A stretch of 64,000 bases of DNA from Rhodococcus rhodnii (GTDB lineage: Bacteria; Actinomycetota; Actinomycetes; Mycobacteriales; Pseudonocardiaceae): contig JOAA01000001.1 in assembly GCA_000720375.1 (NCBI GenBank), positions 62,001 through 126,000 on the forward strand. The letters are read 5' to 3'. Of the stretch, positions 25,676-37,951 are shown piece after piece; positions within the stretch are counted from its first letter, which is position 1; each line of letters opens with the position of its first letter. The notes under the pieces are model-generated. The model was not told the DNA's origin. It was given only the letters and a program-made list of their open reading frames with translations, and made no database searches. The translations under genes and the position numbers were made by a program.

Positions 25676-26436
25676 GCCACGTGTCGGGGGACCTGGTCCG
25701 CAGGTATGCCAATGGGGAGACGGACATCCCTGCGGACCAGGTGTGGGCGTTGGAGGCGCACATGGAGACGTGCGCGTCCTGCCGTCAGGTCCTGGCTTCG
25801 CATGCCGAGCACGTCACGCCTCTGCTCGACACGGTGTGGGCCGGGCTCACGCCGGCCGAACCGCCCGCGAAGCACCACCGCAGGTTGTGGATCACGCCTC
25901 CCGCTGGTCTGCCGTGGATCGGCATGACGATCCTGGTGGCCGCGGTGGCGATGCTGCTCGACCTCGTGTCGGCACTCAACACCTCGTTCGTGCTCCTGTT
26001 CGCGCCGATCGCGCCCATGGTGGGGGTGGCGGCCTCGTGGAACAAGAACATCGATCCGATGCACGAGCTCGTCGCCGGAACGCCTCGCGCTGGTCTGGAG
26101 CTCGTGCTGCGGCGAACCGTCTCGGTGCTGTTCCTCGTGATCCCCGCACTCTTCCTTGCGGGGCTGCCAGGTTCGGCGTCACCGGCGATCTGGTTGTTGC
26201 CATCCTTGGCTTTCACGACCGGAGCACTCGCTTTCGGTTTGCTCATCGGGGTTACTCCGGCCGCGAGCGTGCTGGGTGTGGTGTGGGTCTTCGTCGTCGC
26301 AGGTCCGAGTGTGCTCAAGGACCAACTGCCGGTGGTGCTGCAGCCGGCCAGCCTGCCCTTCTGGGCGTTGTCCATTGCCGGGTGCATCGCGGTGCTGGCC
26401 TTGCGGGCCGATGCGTACGCGCGACTGCTGCGTTAA
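25672..26436 (+). CDS. Membrane anti-sigma factor with zinc-finger (zf-HC2)
   Basis: A 254-residue protein. The N-terminal cytoplasmic domain has the zinc-binding anti-sigma pattern HMETCASCRQ (H-x3-C-x2-C) near residue 28-37. The rest is hydrophobic, with about six transmembrane segments starting at WIGMTILVAAVAMLLDL. More membrane spans than usual (one is typical) suggest it also senses or forms part of the transporter that follows. It would bind and inhibit the ECF sigma factor. GAGAG ribosome site before ATG at 25672. The ABC ATPase start follows ten bases after the stop. Confidence 0.85.
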   Translation: MSHVSGDLVRRYANGETDIPADQVWALEAHMETCASCRQVLASHAEHVTPLLDTVWAGLTPAEPPAKHHRRLWITPPAGLPWIGMTILVAAVAMLLDLVSALNTSFVLLFAPIAPMVGVAASWNKNIDPMHELVAGTPRAGLELVLRRTVSVLFLVIPALFLAGLPGSASPAIWLLPSLAFTTGALAFGLLIGVTPAASVLGVVWVFVVAGPSVLKDQLPVVLQPASLPFWALSIAGCIAVLALRADAYARLLR

Positions 26437-26446
26437 GGGGAACATC

Positions 26447-27229
26447 TTGGGACGCGTGGTGAAGACGGCGGAGACTGCGCCGACGACGTACGCATGGGAG
26501 ATCCACACTTCGGACCTGCGGGTGCGGGCCGGGCGCCGGATCGCCGTGAACGGGTTGGACCTGTCGCTGGGCATCGGCGTGCACGGCATCCTCGGGCCCA
26601 ACGGCGCCGGTAAGACGACGTTGATCCGTGCGCTGGCAACGGTCATCCGTCCCGCGGGCGGTTCGATCGAGCTGCTGGGGTCGCCGCCGAGTGGACGTGA
26701 CCTCCGGCCGGTCCGCCGGGAGATCGGTTATCTGCCACAGCAGTTCGGCTTCTACCCGCGGTTCACCGTTCGGGAGTTCGTCGAGTACATGGCGTGGCTC
26801 AAGGAAATGCCGAAGGCCGAGATCCCTGGTGCGGTGCAACGCGCGATCGACCGGGCGGACCTGACTGGCCGGGCCGACGACAAGATGAAGACGTTGTCCG
26901 GCGGCATGATCCGGCGCGTGGGCATCGCGCAGGCGATCGTCAACAACCCACGCATCCTGTTGCTGGACGAGCCGACTGTCGGCCTGGATCCCGCACAGCG
27001 CATCCAGTTCCGGGAACTCTTGCGGTCGTTGAGCGGGGATACCTGTGTCGTCGTGTCGACCCATCTGGTCGAGGATGTCGCCGCCGCGTGCACGGATGTC
27101 GTGCTGATGAACGAGGGAAAGCTGGTGTTCCAGGGGACTCCGGAGTCGTTGGCCGCCGCCGGTGGCGATTCCGACGTCGGTGACAGCCCGACCGAACGCG
27201 GCTACTCGGCTTTGCTGGGGCGTGCGTAA
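26447..27229 (+). CDS. ABC transporter ATP-binding protein
   Basis: A 260-residue ATPase with Walker A GPNGAGKTT, Q-loop YLPQQFGFYPRFTV, signature LSGGMIRRVGIAQA, Walker B ILLLDEPTVGLD and the switch histidine in VVSTHLVEDV. The TTG start at 26447 is chosen because AAGGGG lies six bases upstream; GTGs at 26456 and 26459 are alternatives. It powers the membrane proteins that follow. The sequence resembles ATPases of exporters of lantibiotic or multidrug type. Its stop overlaps the permease ATG (TAATG). Confidence 0.9.
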   Translation: MGRVVKTAETAPTTYAWEIHTSDLRVRAGRRIAVNGLDLSLGIGVHGILGPNGAGKTTLIRALATVIRPAGGSIELLGSPPSGRDLRPVRREIGYLPQQFGFYPRFTVREFVEYMAWLKEMPKAEIPGAVQRAIDRADLTGRADDKMKTLSGGMIRRVGIAQAIVNNPRILLLDEPTVGLDPAQRIQFRELLRSLSGDTCVVVSTHLVEDVAAACTDVVLMNEGKLVFQGTPESLAAAGGDSDVGDSPTERGYSALLGRA

Positions 27230-28530
27230 TGAGGGTACTGGGCATCGAACTGCGCCGCTCGGCCGCGCTCTGGACCGGTCTGCTGGTCGTCCTGGTCGGT
27301 CTTGGCTACTTCTACGGACTTCCCGGGCCGTGGGGCAAGGGTCCGGACGCGTGGACCGAGGAGTGGTCCATGCTCGCCATCTGGCAGCGCTGGCTGTTGA
27401 ACACACTGTGGCCGTTGGCTTTGGGCGCGGGCGCGTGGCAGGGCAGGCGCGATCGACGGGCCAAAATGGACGAGCTACTGTCCACAATGCCCAAGTCAGC
27501 GTTCGTTCGCGCGATGCCGGCGGTTGTCGCGATGTGCGTCTGCGCCACGGTGGCATACCTGGCGATTTTCCTGGTCGGCGCGATCCAGGTGATCGGGAAC
27601 GCCAGTTACCACCACATCGGCTGGCTGCCGATCATGCTCGTCGGCATCCTGTCGATGATCGCCGCTGTCCTTTTCGGAATGGGCATCGGCCGTGTGCTGC
27701 CGTACATCCTGACCGCACCCATCGTGGCCGTTCTCGCCTTTGTGGCCACGACGCTGGCTTTGGTCGGCACTCCGGAAACCAAAAGCGCGCTCGACAGCGT
27801 GATCTCCCATCAGCTCGCCACGCTGACACCTGTCCTGGATGCCAAGCAAGACGCGTTCGTTCTCGTCGCCACTCGCGTGGAGGTGGCGCAGAGCTTGTGG
27901 TTCCTCGGTCTCACGGTGACCGGATTCGGGTTGCTGACCTTTGTCAAACGCAAGGCGCTTGCCCTCATCCCAGCGGTTGTGGCGGTTGCGATCGCGTTGC
28001 CGCTGCTGCCTTCCTCACGAGCTGAACTGTACGAACAGGACGCCTTGGCAGCCGCGCTGGTATGTGAGGACCGCGTCTGCGTGTCGCGATTGCACCAGGA
28101 TCACTTGCACGAGGTCATCGCACCGGCGCGACAGGCCTTGGACCAGCTCGCCAAGCTCCCCGGCGGGCCGACCACCGTGGAGGAGGCCAGGACCAGCCCG
28201 TCCACGCTGATGGACGGCATGCCGCTATCAGCTGGCGTCGCGTACTTCCACTTTGAGGACTATGAATTCCGGTTGAACGCCCGGCGAACCATCCTTGCCG
28301 GACCGCTCAGGCAATGCGCCCAGGATGAAGAATTGACTCAGGCGATCGCCAAACGTTCCGTCGTGGCGTCGTGGTTCGATGGCGAACTGCGTCCCGTCGC
28401 ATCACGCGGCCCGCACGGCCCCAAGGTCACTGAGCTGGCCGAACAGATGTGGCAGGAACTACGCGCACTGCCCGTCGACCAACAGCCCGCTCGGGTCGCC
28501 TCGCTGCGCGCCAGCGCCCAGGAGTGCTGA
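27229..28530 (+). CDS. ABC transporter permease-like membrane protein
   Basis: A 433-residue membrane protein. About six transmembrane segments occupy residues 1-265 (first: LWTGLLVVLVGLGYFYGLPG). A soluble C-terminal region of about 165 residues follows, with a CEDRVC cysteine pair near 281-286, presumably outside the cell. It starts in the stop of the ATPase gene, so it is its partner. The substrate is unknown; the sigma/anti-sigma context points to envelope stress or export of a toxic compound. Confidence 0.78.
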   Translation: MRVLGIELRRSAALWTGLLVVLVGLGYFYGLPGPWGKGPDAWTEEWSMLAIWQRWLLNTLWPLALGAGAWQGRRDRRAKMDELLSTMPKSAFVRAMPAVVAMCVCATVAYLAIFLVGAIQVIGNASYHHIGWLPIMLVGILSMIAAVLFGMGIGRVLPYILTAPIVAVLAFVATTLALVGTPETKSALDSVISHQLATLTPVLDAKQDAFVLVATRVEVAQSLWFLGLTVTGFGLLTFVKRKALALIPAVVAVAIALPLLPSSRAELYEQDALAAALVCEDRVCVSRLHQDHLHEVIAPARQALDQLAKLPGGPTTVEEARTSPSTLMDGMPLSAGVAYFHFEDYEFRLNARRTILAGPLRQCAQDEELTQAIAKRSVVASWFDGELRPVASRGPHGPKVTELAEQMWQELRALPVDQQPARVASLRASAQEC

Positions 28531-28531
28531 C

Positions 28532-29062
28532 GTGCTCGTGCTGTACTTGCGGAGCCGTGGCGTACCCGCCGCGTTGGTCACCCTGATCCTGATGACGGCT
28601 GGTATTTGGGCGCTGGACAGCCCTGCGCCCGAACTGCTGCTGATAGCGCCGGCGATGGGAGTCGCTGTGACGTCCGTCGGGCTTGGCGGCGCGGATGTTC
28701 ACCTTGATCGGACAGGTGCTGTTCCGTGGCCGCTGTGGCGTGCGGTCCATCTGGTGGTTGCCGGCCTCGTGGTGTTCGGGCTGGTCGCGGCCGTCGACCT
28801 CTGGGACGTCTCGGTGGTGCTCAGGAACGCTATGGGGCTCGCCGGATTGGCGGGTTTGGCCGCGGCGGTGCTGGGTAACCAGCTGGCGTGGACGTTACCC
28901 GCCCTCTGGGCCGCCGTGTGCGTGTTCGGCCCACGGGACAGCGAGATCCTGACGTGGCTGTCCCAGCGCTCGGATTCCACCACTGCCGTAGTCACGGCTT
29001 CAGTGATCGGAACGGTCGGTCTGGCGGCGTACGCGTTCGCCGGCCCTAGAGGTACTTCGTAG
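28532..29062 (+). CDS. Small integral membrane protein, ABC-associated
   Basis: A 176-residue protein with five or six hydrophobic segments (VPAALVTLILMTAGIWAL, APELLLIAPAMGVAVTSVGL and others). It has no soluble domain of note and no recognised family. GTG at 28532, directly after the permease stop. It is probably a second permease or accessory subunit of the transporter. Its last 17 bases overlap the convergent AlkD-like gene. Confidence 0.65.
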   Translation: MLVLYLRSRGVPAALVTLILMTAGIWALDSPAPELLLIAPAMGVAVTSVGLGGADVHLDRTGAVPWPLWRAVHLVVAGLVVFGLVAAVDLWDVSVVLRNAMGLAGLAGLAAAVLGNQLAWTLPALWAAVCVFGPRDSEILTWLSQRSDSTTAVVTASVIGTVGLAAYAFAGPRGTS

Positions 29063-29723
29063 CCTCCTTCCTGGACAACGGTGAAAGGTCTGGGTGCGTA
29101 CTGACGAACGTGCGCACCCAGGCCGCGTCCACTTTGGAATGCTGACGCAGCGCCCAGCCGATGCCCTTGCGCAGGAAGAAATCCCGGTCGTGGATGTTCG
29201 CCTCGATGGCCTCGGCGAGCAGTTCGGTGTCCACCTCGGTCTTCGCGCCGACCTGGCAGATGATCGAGGTCCGGCGCCGCCAGAGATCCTCGTCGGTCGC
29301 CCACGCCCGCATGATCGGCGCGACCTCGTCCCATTGCCGGAGCAGGATCGGCCCGACGCGCCGGATCGCGAGCTCGTCGACGAAATCCCACCACGCACCG
29401 GTGACGATCATCTCGTCGTACATCGGCAGCAGGTCCTTGGTCTGCCACCTCGCGTACCGGCGATCGCCGGTCAGGTCGATGGCGAGGTACCGCTCCTCCC
29501 GGTACTCGGCACCCCGCCACAGTTCAAGGGTTGTCTGCCTCAGCTCGTCCACATCGGACATCACGTGCTCGGCGAAGAGCTTCTTGGCCAACACGGTCCG
29601 TTCTGGCTTGGCCACGCCACGAAACAGCATCTCGGACTTCATGTACCGCTGCATCTCCGGCGCCTTCACCGGATCCGCGGCGCGCTTGAGCTCCACCCGG
29701 ACCGCGTCGACCAAACCGCTCAT
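29046..29723 (-). CDS. DNA alkylation repair protein, AlkD-like
   Basis: A 225-residue HEAT-like helical-repeat protein. MKSEMLFRGVAKPERTVLAKK and the WWDFVDELA and DRDFFLRKGIGWALRQHSK motifs are the standard AlkD signature. AlkD glycosylases excise positively charged alkylated bases (3-methyladenine, 7-methylguanine) without base flipping. The catalytic Asp and stacking Trp residues lie in the WWDxVD region. ATG at 29723. Monocistronic by appearance; the start is 22 bases after the stop of the paralogous secreted protein gene on the same strand. Confidence 0.9.
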   Translation of the reverse strand: MSGLVDAVRVELKRAADPVKAPEMQRYMKSEMLFRGVAKPERTVLAKKLFAEHVMSDVDELRQTTLELWRGAEYREERYLAIDLTGDRRYARWQTKDLLPMYDEMIVTGAWWDFVDELAIRRVGPILLRQWDEVAPIMRAWATDEDLWRRRTSIICQVGAKTEVDTELLAEAIEANIHDRDFFLRKGIGWALRQHSKVDAAWVRTFVSTHPDLSPLSRKEATKYL

Positions 29724-29745
29724 GCCCGGAGAGTACGCGGGCGCA

Positions 29746-30699
29746 TCAGCTCTGCGGCGGGAACACCAGGTCGATGTCGGGTGTCGTCCGACCGGCCGTC
29801 ACGCGCACCGGCTCGGGGTACTCGTACCGGGGCGTCCCCATGGCGACGTAGCTGATCTCGACCAGCTGGGTGTTCAAACCCGTCACCGAGTACGTGAGCG
29901 TCGTGGAGTCCTTGACAGGCCTGGGGCTCGCGAAGTCGCCCGTCCACCTGTTGACGACGTCGATGGACGTGTACTGCCCGCGATCCGGCACGTTGACGAG
30001 CTTGCCGGTGATCTGGCCGGCAGGCTGCAGCTTGGCGCCCAGGGCGGTGGTCGCACCGCTGCGCACCCGGACCGTCGAGGCCGCGAGACGGTTCGGTGCG
30101 TTGCCGGACCACTCCCAGGCGTACTTACCGGTGAAATCGGCGAACTGCACGACCCAGTCGGCAGCCGCCAGGCCACTGATCTTGTACTCGCCCGCGTCGT
30201 TGCTGCACGTCACGCCGGGGAAGCCACCGAAACCCTTGCCTGCGGGCGTCGGCATCGGGCACAACCCGGCCACCGGGGCGCCGGTGGTCGAGTCGGTCAC
30301 GATGCCGGCGATCTCACCAGGCGCACCCATCGTCACCGTGACCCGTGTGACGCGATCCTTCGCCTCGAACCACTTCGCGCGGGCGAACACGCCCGTGGGG
30401 CCGTGCGGGCCCACCCAGTGACTTCCGTACGAGCCGTCTTTCGACCAGACGTAGAACCTGTGGCGGTTGGTGTAGTAGTTCCGGACCTTTCCGGAGCTGT
30501 CGCTGCACTGAACCATGAGCTGGGGCTCGACCACGCCTCGGTCGCTTTCGTCGACCATGCCCAGACAGACGTTCTCGACCGGCGCACCGGTCGTGCCATC
30601 CACAAAGGACATTTCGAAACCCGGCATTTCCTGCGCGGCAGCGGGTACGGCCAACGCCACCACCGCAACCAGGGCAGCGCCCATCGCTTTGATCATCAT
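29746..30699 (-). CDS. Secreted carboxypeptidase-regulatory-like beta-domain protein, paralogue 1
   Basis: A 317-residue exported protein with a Sec signal (IKAMGAALVAVVALAVPAAA). It has three beta-sandwich modules of the carboxypeptidase-regulatory/CNA-B type, each opening with a phrase like IAGIVTDSTTGAPVAGLC or ITGKLVNVPDRG. It aligns along its length with the C-terminal three fifths of the next gene upstream (both end in DLVFPP), so the two arose by tandem duplication. Function unknown; such modules usually act as stalks or ligand-binding surfaces. ATG at 30699 or 30696. Confidence 0.75.
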   Translation of the reverse strand: MMIKAMGAALVAVVALAVPAAAQEMPGFEMSFVDGTTGAPVENVCLGMVDESDRGVVEPQLMVQCSDSSGKVRNYYTNRHRFYVWSKDGSYGSHWVGPHGPTGVFARAKWFEAKDRVTRVTVTMGAPGEIAGIVTDSTTGAPVAGLCPMPTPAGKGFGGFPGVTCSNDAGEYKISGLAAADWVVQFADFTGKYAWEWSGNAPNRLAASTVRVRSGATTALGAKLQPAGQITGKLVNVPDRGQYTSIDVVNRWTGDFASPRPVKDSTTLTYSVTGLNTQLVEISYVAMGTPRYEYPEPVRVTAGRTTPDIDLVFPPQS

Positions 30700-30718
30700 G
30701 TACTCCCCCGTACAAGCA

Positions 30719-30749
30719 ATCAGGCGAGGCCCCGTTGACCTCGCCTGAT
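30719..30749. terminator. Hairpin between the paralogous secreted-protein genes
   Basis: Stem ATCAGGCGAGG (30719-30729) with CCTCGCCTGAT (30739-30749), nine-base loop, no T-run. It is 41 bases past the stop of the upstream paralogue and 20 bases before the start of paralogue 1. It could be a terminator or a 5' leader element; the same stem occurs before the other paralogue. Confidence 0.55.
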
Positions 30750-30790
30750 CACCATGCGGCGGCTCGAAGCCGCTCGCAAAGACAGTTACC

Positions 30791-32290
30791 TCACCGCATC
30801 GGCGGGAACACCAGGTCGATATTACCGGTCGTCATTCCGGCGAACACACGCACCGGCTGCGGGTGCCAGAACGGTTCGGTCATCGCGCTGTAGCCGACCT
30901 TGAGCAGCTGGTTGTTCAGGCCTTTCATGGTGTACACCGCCGTAGTGACGTTGATGTTCGCGTACGGCGCCGCCCAGTCGCCGGTCTGCGCGTTCAGGGC
31001 GAGAACCTTGACGTACTGCAGCGGCACCGGGGAGTCGATGATCTTGCCGGTCACCACACCTGTCGGCGGCAGCTGCACGTCCAGCGTCACCGACGCGCCC
31101 GCGTTCACGCGCACCGGCGTTGCCTCATGCCGGTTCGTGCCGTTGCCGGACCACAGCCAGCCGTACTTGCGGGTGTAGTCCGGGAACTGGATCTTCCAGT
31201 CGTACGGCCCGAGCCCGTTGATGGTGTACCGGCCTTCGCTGTAGGTACAGGTCACTCGCCCAGGTTGGTACGAAGAGGGACCGGCGGGCGTAGGCGTCGG
31301 ACACATCTGGGACACCGGGGCGCCGGTGGTCACGTCAGTCACCATGCCGGTGATCGAACCGGCTCCATCGAGCTTCACCGTGACGCTGGTCGTGGCCCCG
31401 AAGGCGAGCTGGAACCACGTGGCGGCGTCGACATCGCCGGTACCGCCGGACGGGCCGACCCATTGGCTGCCGTGCTTGCCGTCGTTCGACCAGGCGTAAA
31501 GCTTGATCCGCGCGGGCCACAGCTTGCCGATCCGGATCTTGCCGGTGCCGTTGGTACAGAAGCGATTCGAATTCGTGTCGACGACACCGCGACTCTGCTC
31601 GTCGACCATGTGCAGGCACGCGTCCGCGACCGGCTCAGCCGTCACAGCATCCACAAAGGACACATCAAGTACGGCTTCACGGTGCATCGTCTTCGTGATA
31701 GCCGTGACGACGTCCGGTTGGACCACGGCTTCCTCGATGGTGTCGAACAGGTAGCCGTCCGGCGGGCCGATGGTCAGCCGATAGGTACGAGCCCTCACCG
31801 TGCCGAAGTCGGCCTTGCCCTGTGCGTCCGTGCACTCGAACAGCCCTTCCTCACCGGAAAGGCACACACCCGCGAGCGGAGCGCCCGTCGCATCGTCGGC
31901 GACGGTGACGACCAGACCGCCTGTCGGCAATGCGGTCTCGTTCACAGTTGTCACTTGGCCGGCTACGACCGTGACCGTGCCCGCTTCGGACGAGTAGAGC
32001 TTCTGCGGGTAGTACTGCTCGGCGCTGCCCGGCCAGAAGAACCGGAGTTTGTAGTCACCAGCAGCCACATTGTCGAACCCGAACGCGCCGTCGGCGCCAG
32101 TCGCCGCGGTCCCCTGGTAGTTGTCTTGCCGATCCCGCAGTTCGACCCTGGCCTGCGCGATCGGGCTTCCGTCCCGCTGCGTGAACGTGCCGGCCACCGA
32201 CCCGCGATCATCCGCCGCCCCGGCGGGCACGGCAAGACCGGCGATCATCAGAAACGTGATGAGGACAGCGGAAAACAACCGATAAACCAT
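30791..32290 (-). CDS. Secreted carboxypeptidase-regulatory-like beta-domain protein, paralogue 2
   Basis: A 499-residue exported protein with a Sec signal (FSAVLITFLMIAGLAVPAGA). Five beta-sandwich modules follow. The first (VAGTFTQRDGSPIAQARVEL to KLRFFWPGSAEQYYPQ) is a classic carboxypeptidase-regulatory repeat, and the last three correspond to those of paralogue 1. Paired cysteines in the later modules suggest disulfides. There is no sortase motif or membrane anchor, so it is probably released. Function unknown. It lies behind pheT but is separated from it by a hairpin. Confidence 0.75.
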   Translation of the reverse strand: MVYRLFSAVLITFLMIAGLAVPAGAADDRGSVAGTFTQRDGSPIAQARVELRDRQDNYQGTAATGADGAFGFDNVAAGDYKLRFFWPGSAEQYYPQKLYSSEAGTVTVVAGQVTTVNETALPTGGLVVTVADDATGAPLAGVCLSGEEGLFECTDAQGKADFGTVRARTYRLTIGPPDGYLFDTIEEAVVQPDVVTAITKTMHREAVLDVSFVDAVTAEPVADACLHMVDEQSRGVVDTNSNRFCTNGTGKIRIGKLWPARIKLYAWSNDGKHGSQWVGPSGGTGDVDAATWFQLAFGATTSVTVKLDGAGSITGMVTDVTTGAPVSQMCPTPTPAGPSSYQPGRVTCTYSEGRYTINGLGPYDWKIQFPDYTRKYGWLWSGNGTNRHEATPVRVNAGASVTLDVQLPPTGVVTGKIIDSPVPLQYVKVLALNAQTGDWAAPYANINVTTAVYTMKGLNNQLLKVGYSAMTEPFWHPQPVRVFAGMTTGNIDLVFPPMR

Positions 32291-32310
32291 TGGCTTCCCC
32301 CAAGAGTAGT

Positions 32311-32334
32311 CAGGCGAGGCCGAAGCCTCGCCTG
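32311..32334. terminator. Hairpin downstream of pheT
   Basis: Stem CAGGCGAGG / CCTCGCCTG with a six-base loop. It lies 70 bases after the pheT stop and 20 bases before the start of paralogue 2. The stem sequence is the same as the hairpin at 30719-30749. Confidence 0.6.
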
Positions 32335-32403
32335 CTCACTATGTCCCAGCGGGTAGCCGGTGGAAATGCGCCGATCAGCCCAAGGCGTTCAGCCCCGACC
32401 TGA

Positions 32404-36047
<3,644 letters not shown>

Positions 36048-36181
36048 TCACTTCGCGCAACTCAATAGGTCACACAAGGGCCCATTCGCGCCTTGGGGTA
36101 ACGGGCTGAACACTCGCCCGATAGAGTGACGCGCGCGACAATCGCGTGGCTCCCACGGCATTCCGAGGTCAATTACCACTC

Positions 36182-37951
36182 ATGTCCAGATCGTTCGGCG
36201 TCGATCTCCGAGGCATCATCGAGCTGCTCAGCCAGCACCTCTACTCGAGCCCTCGGGTGTACATCCGGGAACTGCTGCAGAACGCGATGGACGCGATCAC
36301 CGCGCGGGCCGGCGTACAGGCGGGCGGGCCAGCATGGATCGCGATCGAACCGGCCGAGCGCACCGGCGACGGCACACTGCGGATTTCCGACAGTGGCGTA
36401 GGACTGACCGAGGACGAGGTGCACACCTTGTTGTCCACGCTCGGCCGTACTTCCAAGCGGGACGAGCTGGGCTTCGCGCGACAGGACTTCCTCGGCCAGT
36501 TCGGTGTGGGGTTGCTCTCGTGCTTTCTGGTCGCCGACGAGATCCGGCTGGTCAGCCGTTCGGCCAAGGGCGGCCCGGCGGTGCGGTGGACCGCCGACGC
36601 CTCGGGCACATATGAAGTGGTGGCCGATGAATCGGCTCGCCTCGAGGTCGGCACGACCGTCACTCTGGTGCCCCGCAAGGACGCCGAACACTGGCTGCAG
36701 CACGACATGGTCGCCGCGCTGGCCCGGGAATTCGGCGAACTGTTGCCGGTCGATGTGCGGATCGGCGACTCGTTGCTCACCCAGCCCGCATTGCCATGGG
36801 AACGCGGAGCCGACTTCACCGAGCGGATGACCGCGTACTGCGAGCGCACGTTCGGCTTCCGGCCGTTCGAGATCCTGCCGCTGGACATCCCCGCGGCCGG
36901 GCTGACCGGTGCCGCGTTCGTGATGCCCGACGCGGCGCATCCCGGTGCCCGCCAGGCACACCGGATCTACTTGAAGCGCATGCTGGTCGGCGATTCAGTC
37001 GAGGGACTGCTCCCCGACTGGGCGTATTTCGTGCGCTGTGCGGTGAACTCGTCCGCGCTTCGGCCGACCGCGAGCCGTGAGTCGCTGTATCAGGACGAGA
37101 CGTTGCTCGCGATCCGCGACGAACTCGGCACGGTGTTGAAGGACTGGCTCGTGCGGCTCGGGGCGACCGAGCCGGACCGGGCCGCCGCGTTGCTGGCCAA
37201 ACACCAGTTGGGCATGAAGTCGGTGGCCCTGGTCGACGACGAACTGCTCCGGCTCGTCGAACACTGGCTGCCCTTCGAGACCACGGACGGGAATGTGACG
37301 TTGCGTCAGTTCCGCCGTCGCTACAACACCATTCTGTTCACCTCGGACGTGGACGAGTTCCGTCAGCTCGCACCGGTCGCGCAGGCGCAGGGTCTGGGTT
37401 TGCTCAATGCCGGGTACGCGTACGACACGGAGTTGATGCGCCGCCTCACCGAGATCGACGGCTCCGCCGCGACTCGCCGGGTCGTACCGAGCGAGCTGCT
37501 CGCGACCATGGACCGGCCGGATCCGATGGTCGAGACGGAACTGCGCGGCAGCCTCAAGCTCGCGCAGGAAGTGCTGGACCGGCACGACTGCGAGGCTGTG
37601 CCGCGCGAGTTCGACCCGGTGTCGTTGCCCGCTTTGTTGATCACCGACGCCGACCGGGAACGTCAGCGCGACACCGCGGAGATCGGCTCGGAGAGCGACC
37701 CGTTGTGGGCGGAGCTGCTCGGGCAACTGGCCGAGCCGACGTCATCGGCCAGCCAGCAACTCGTGCTGAACACACGTAATCCGTTGGTGCAAAGGCTTTC
37801 CGAGCTGGCCGACAAGACGCTCGCCGAGCTGACCGTCGAGTCGCTGTACGTGCACGCGTTGCTGCAGTCCAGGCGCCCCATGCGGCCCAAGGACACCGCC
37901 GCGCTCAACCGGTCCTTCCTCGACCTGCTGGACAGGGCGGTACGCAGATGA
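36182..37951 (+). CDS. HSP90-family protein (short, HtpG-like)
   Basis: A 589-residue protein with an N-terminal GHKL ATPase: YIRELLQNAMDAI (N box), ISDSGVGLTEDEV (DxGxG) and GQFGVGLLSCFLV (G2 box). Middle-domain sequence follows, but the C-terminal dimerisation region is shorter and diverged from classical HtpG (about 620-640). It may be an ATP-driven chaperone specialised for a particular client. ATG at 36182. Its stop overlaps the ATG of the TPR gene (ATGA), so the two are coupled. TPR proteins are classical HSP90 co-chaperones in eukaryotes, but no such pair is characterised in bacteria to my knowledge. Confidence 0.85.
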   Translation: MSRSFGVDLRGIIELLSQHLYSSPRVYIRELLQNAMDAITARAGVQAGGPAWIAIEPAERTGDGTLRISDSGVGLTEDEVHTLLSTLGRTSKRDELGFARQDFLGQFGVGLLSCFLVADEIRLVSRSAKGGPAVRWTADASGTYEVVADESARLEVGTTVTLVPRKDAEHWLQHDMVAALAREFGELLPVDVRIGDSLLTQPALPWERGADFTERMTAYCERTFGFRPFEILPLDIPAAGLTGAAFVMPDAAHPGARQAHRIYLKRMLVGDSVEGLLPDWAYFVRCAVNSSALRPTASRESLYQDETLLAIRDELGTVLKDWLVRLGATEPDRAAALLAKHQLGMKSVALVDDELLRLVEHWLPFETTDGNVTLRQFRRRYNTILFTSDVDEFRQLAPVAQAQGLGLLNAGYAYDTELMRRLTEIDGSAATRRVVPSELLATMDRPDPMVETELRGSLKLAQEVLDRHDCEAVPREFDPVSLPALLITDADRERQRDTAEIGSESDPLWAELLGQLAEPTSSASQQLVLNTRNPLVQRLSELADKTLAELTVESLYVHALLQSRRPMRPKDTAALNRSFLDLLDRAVRR

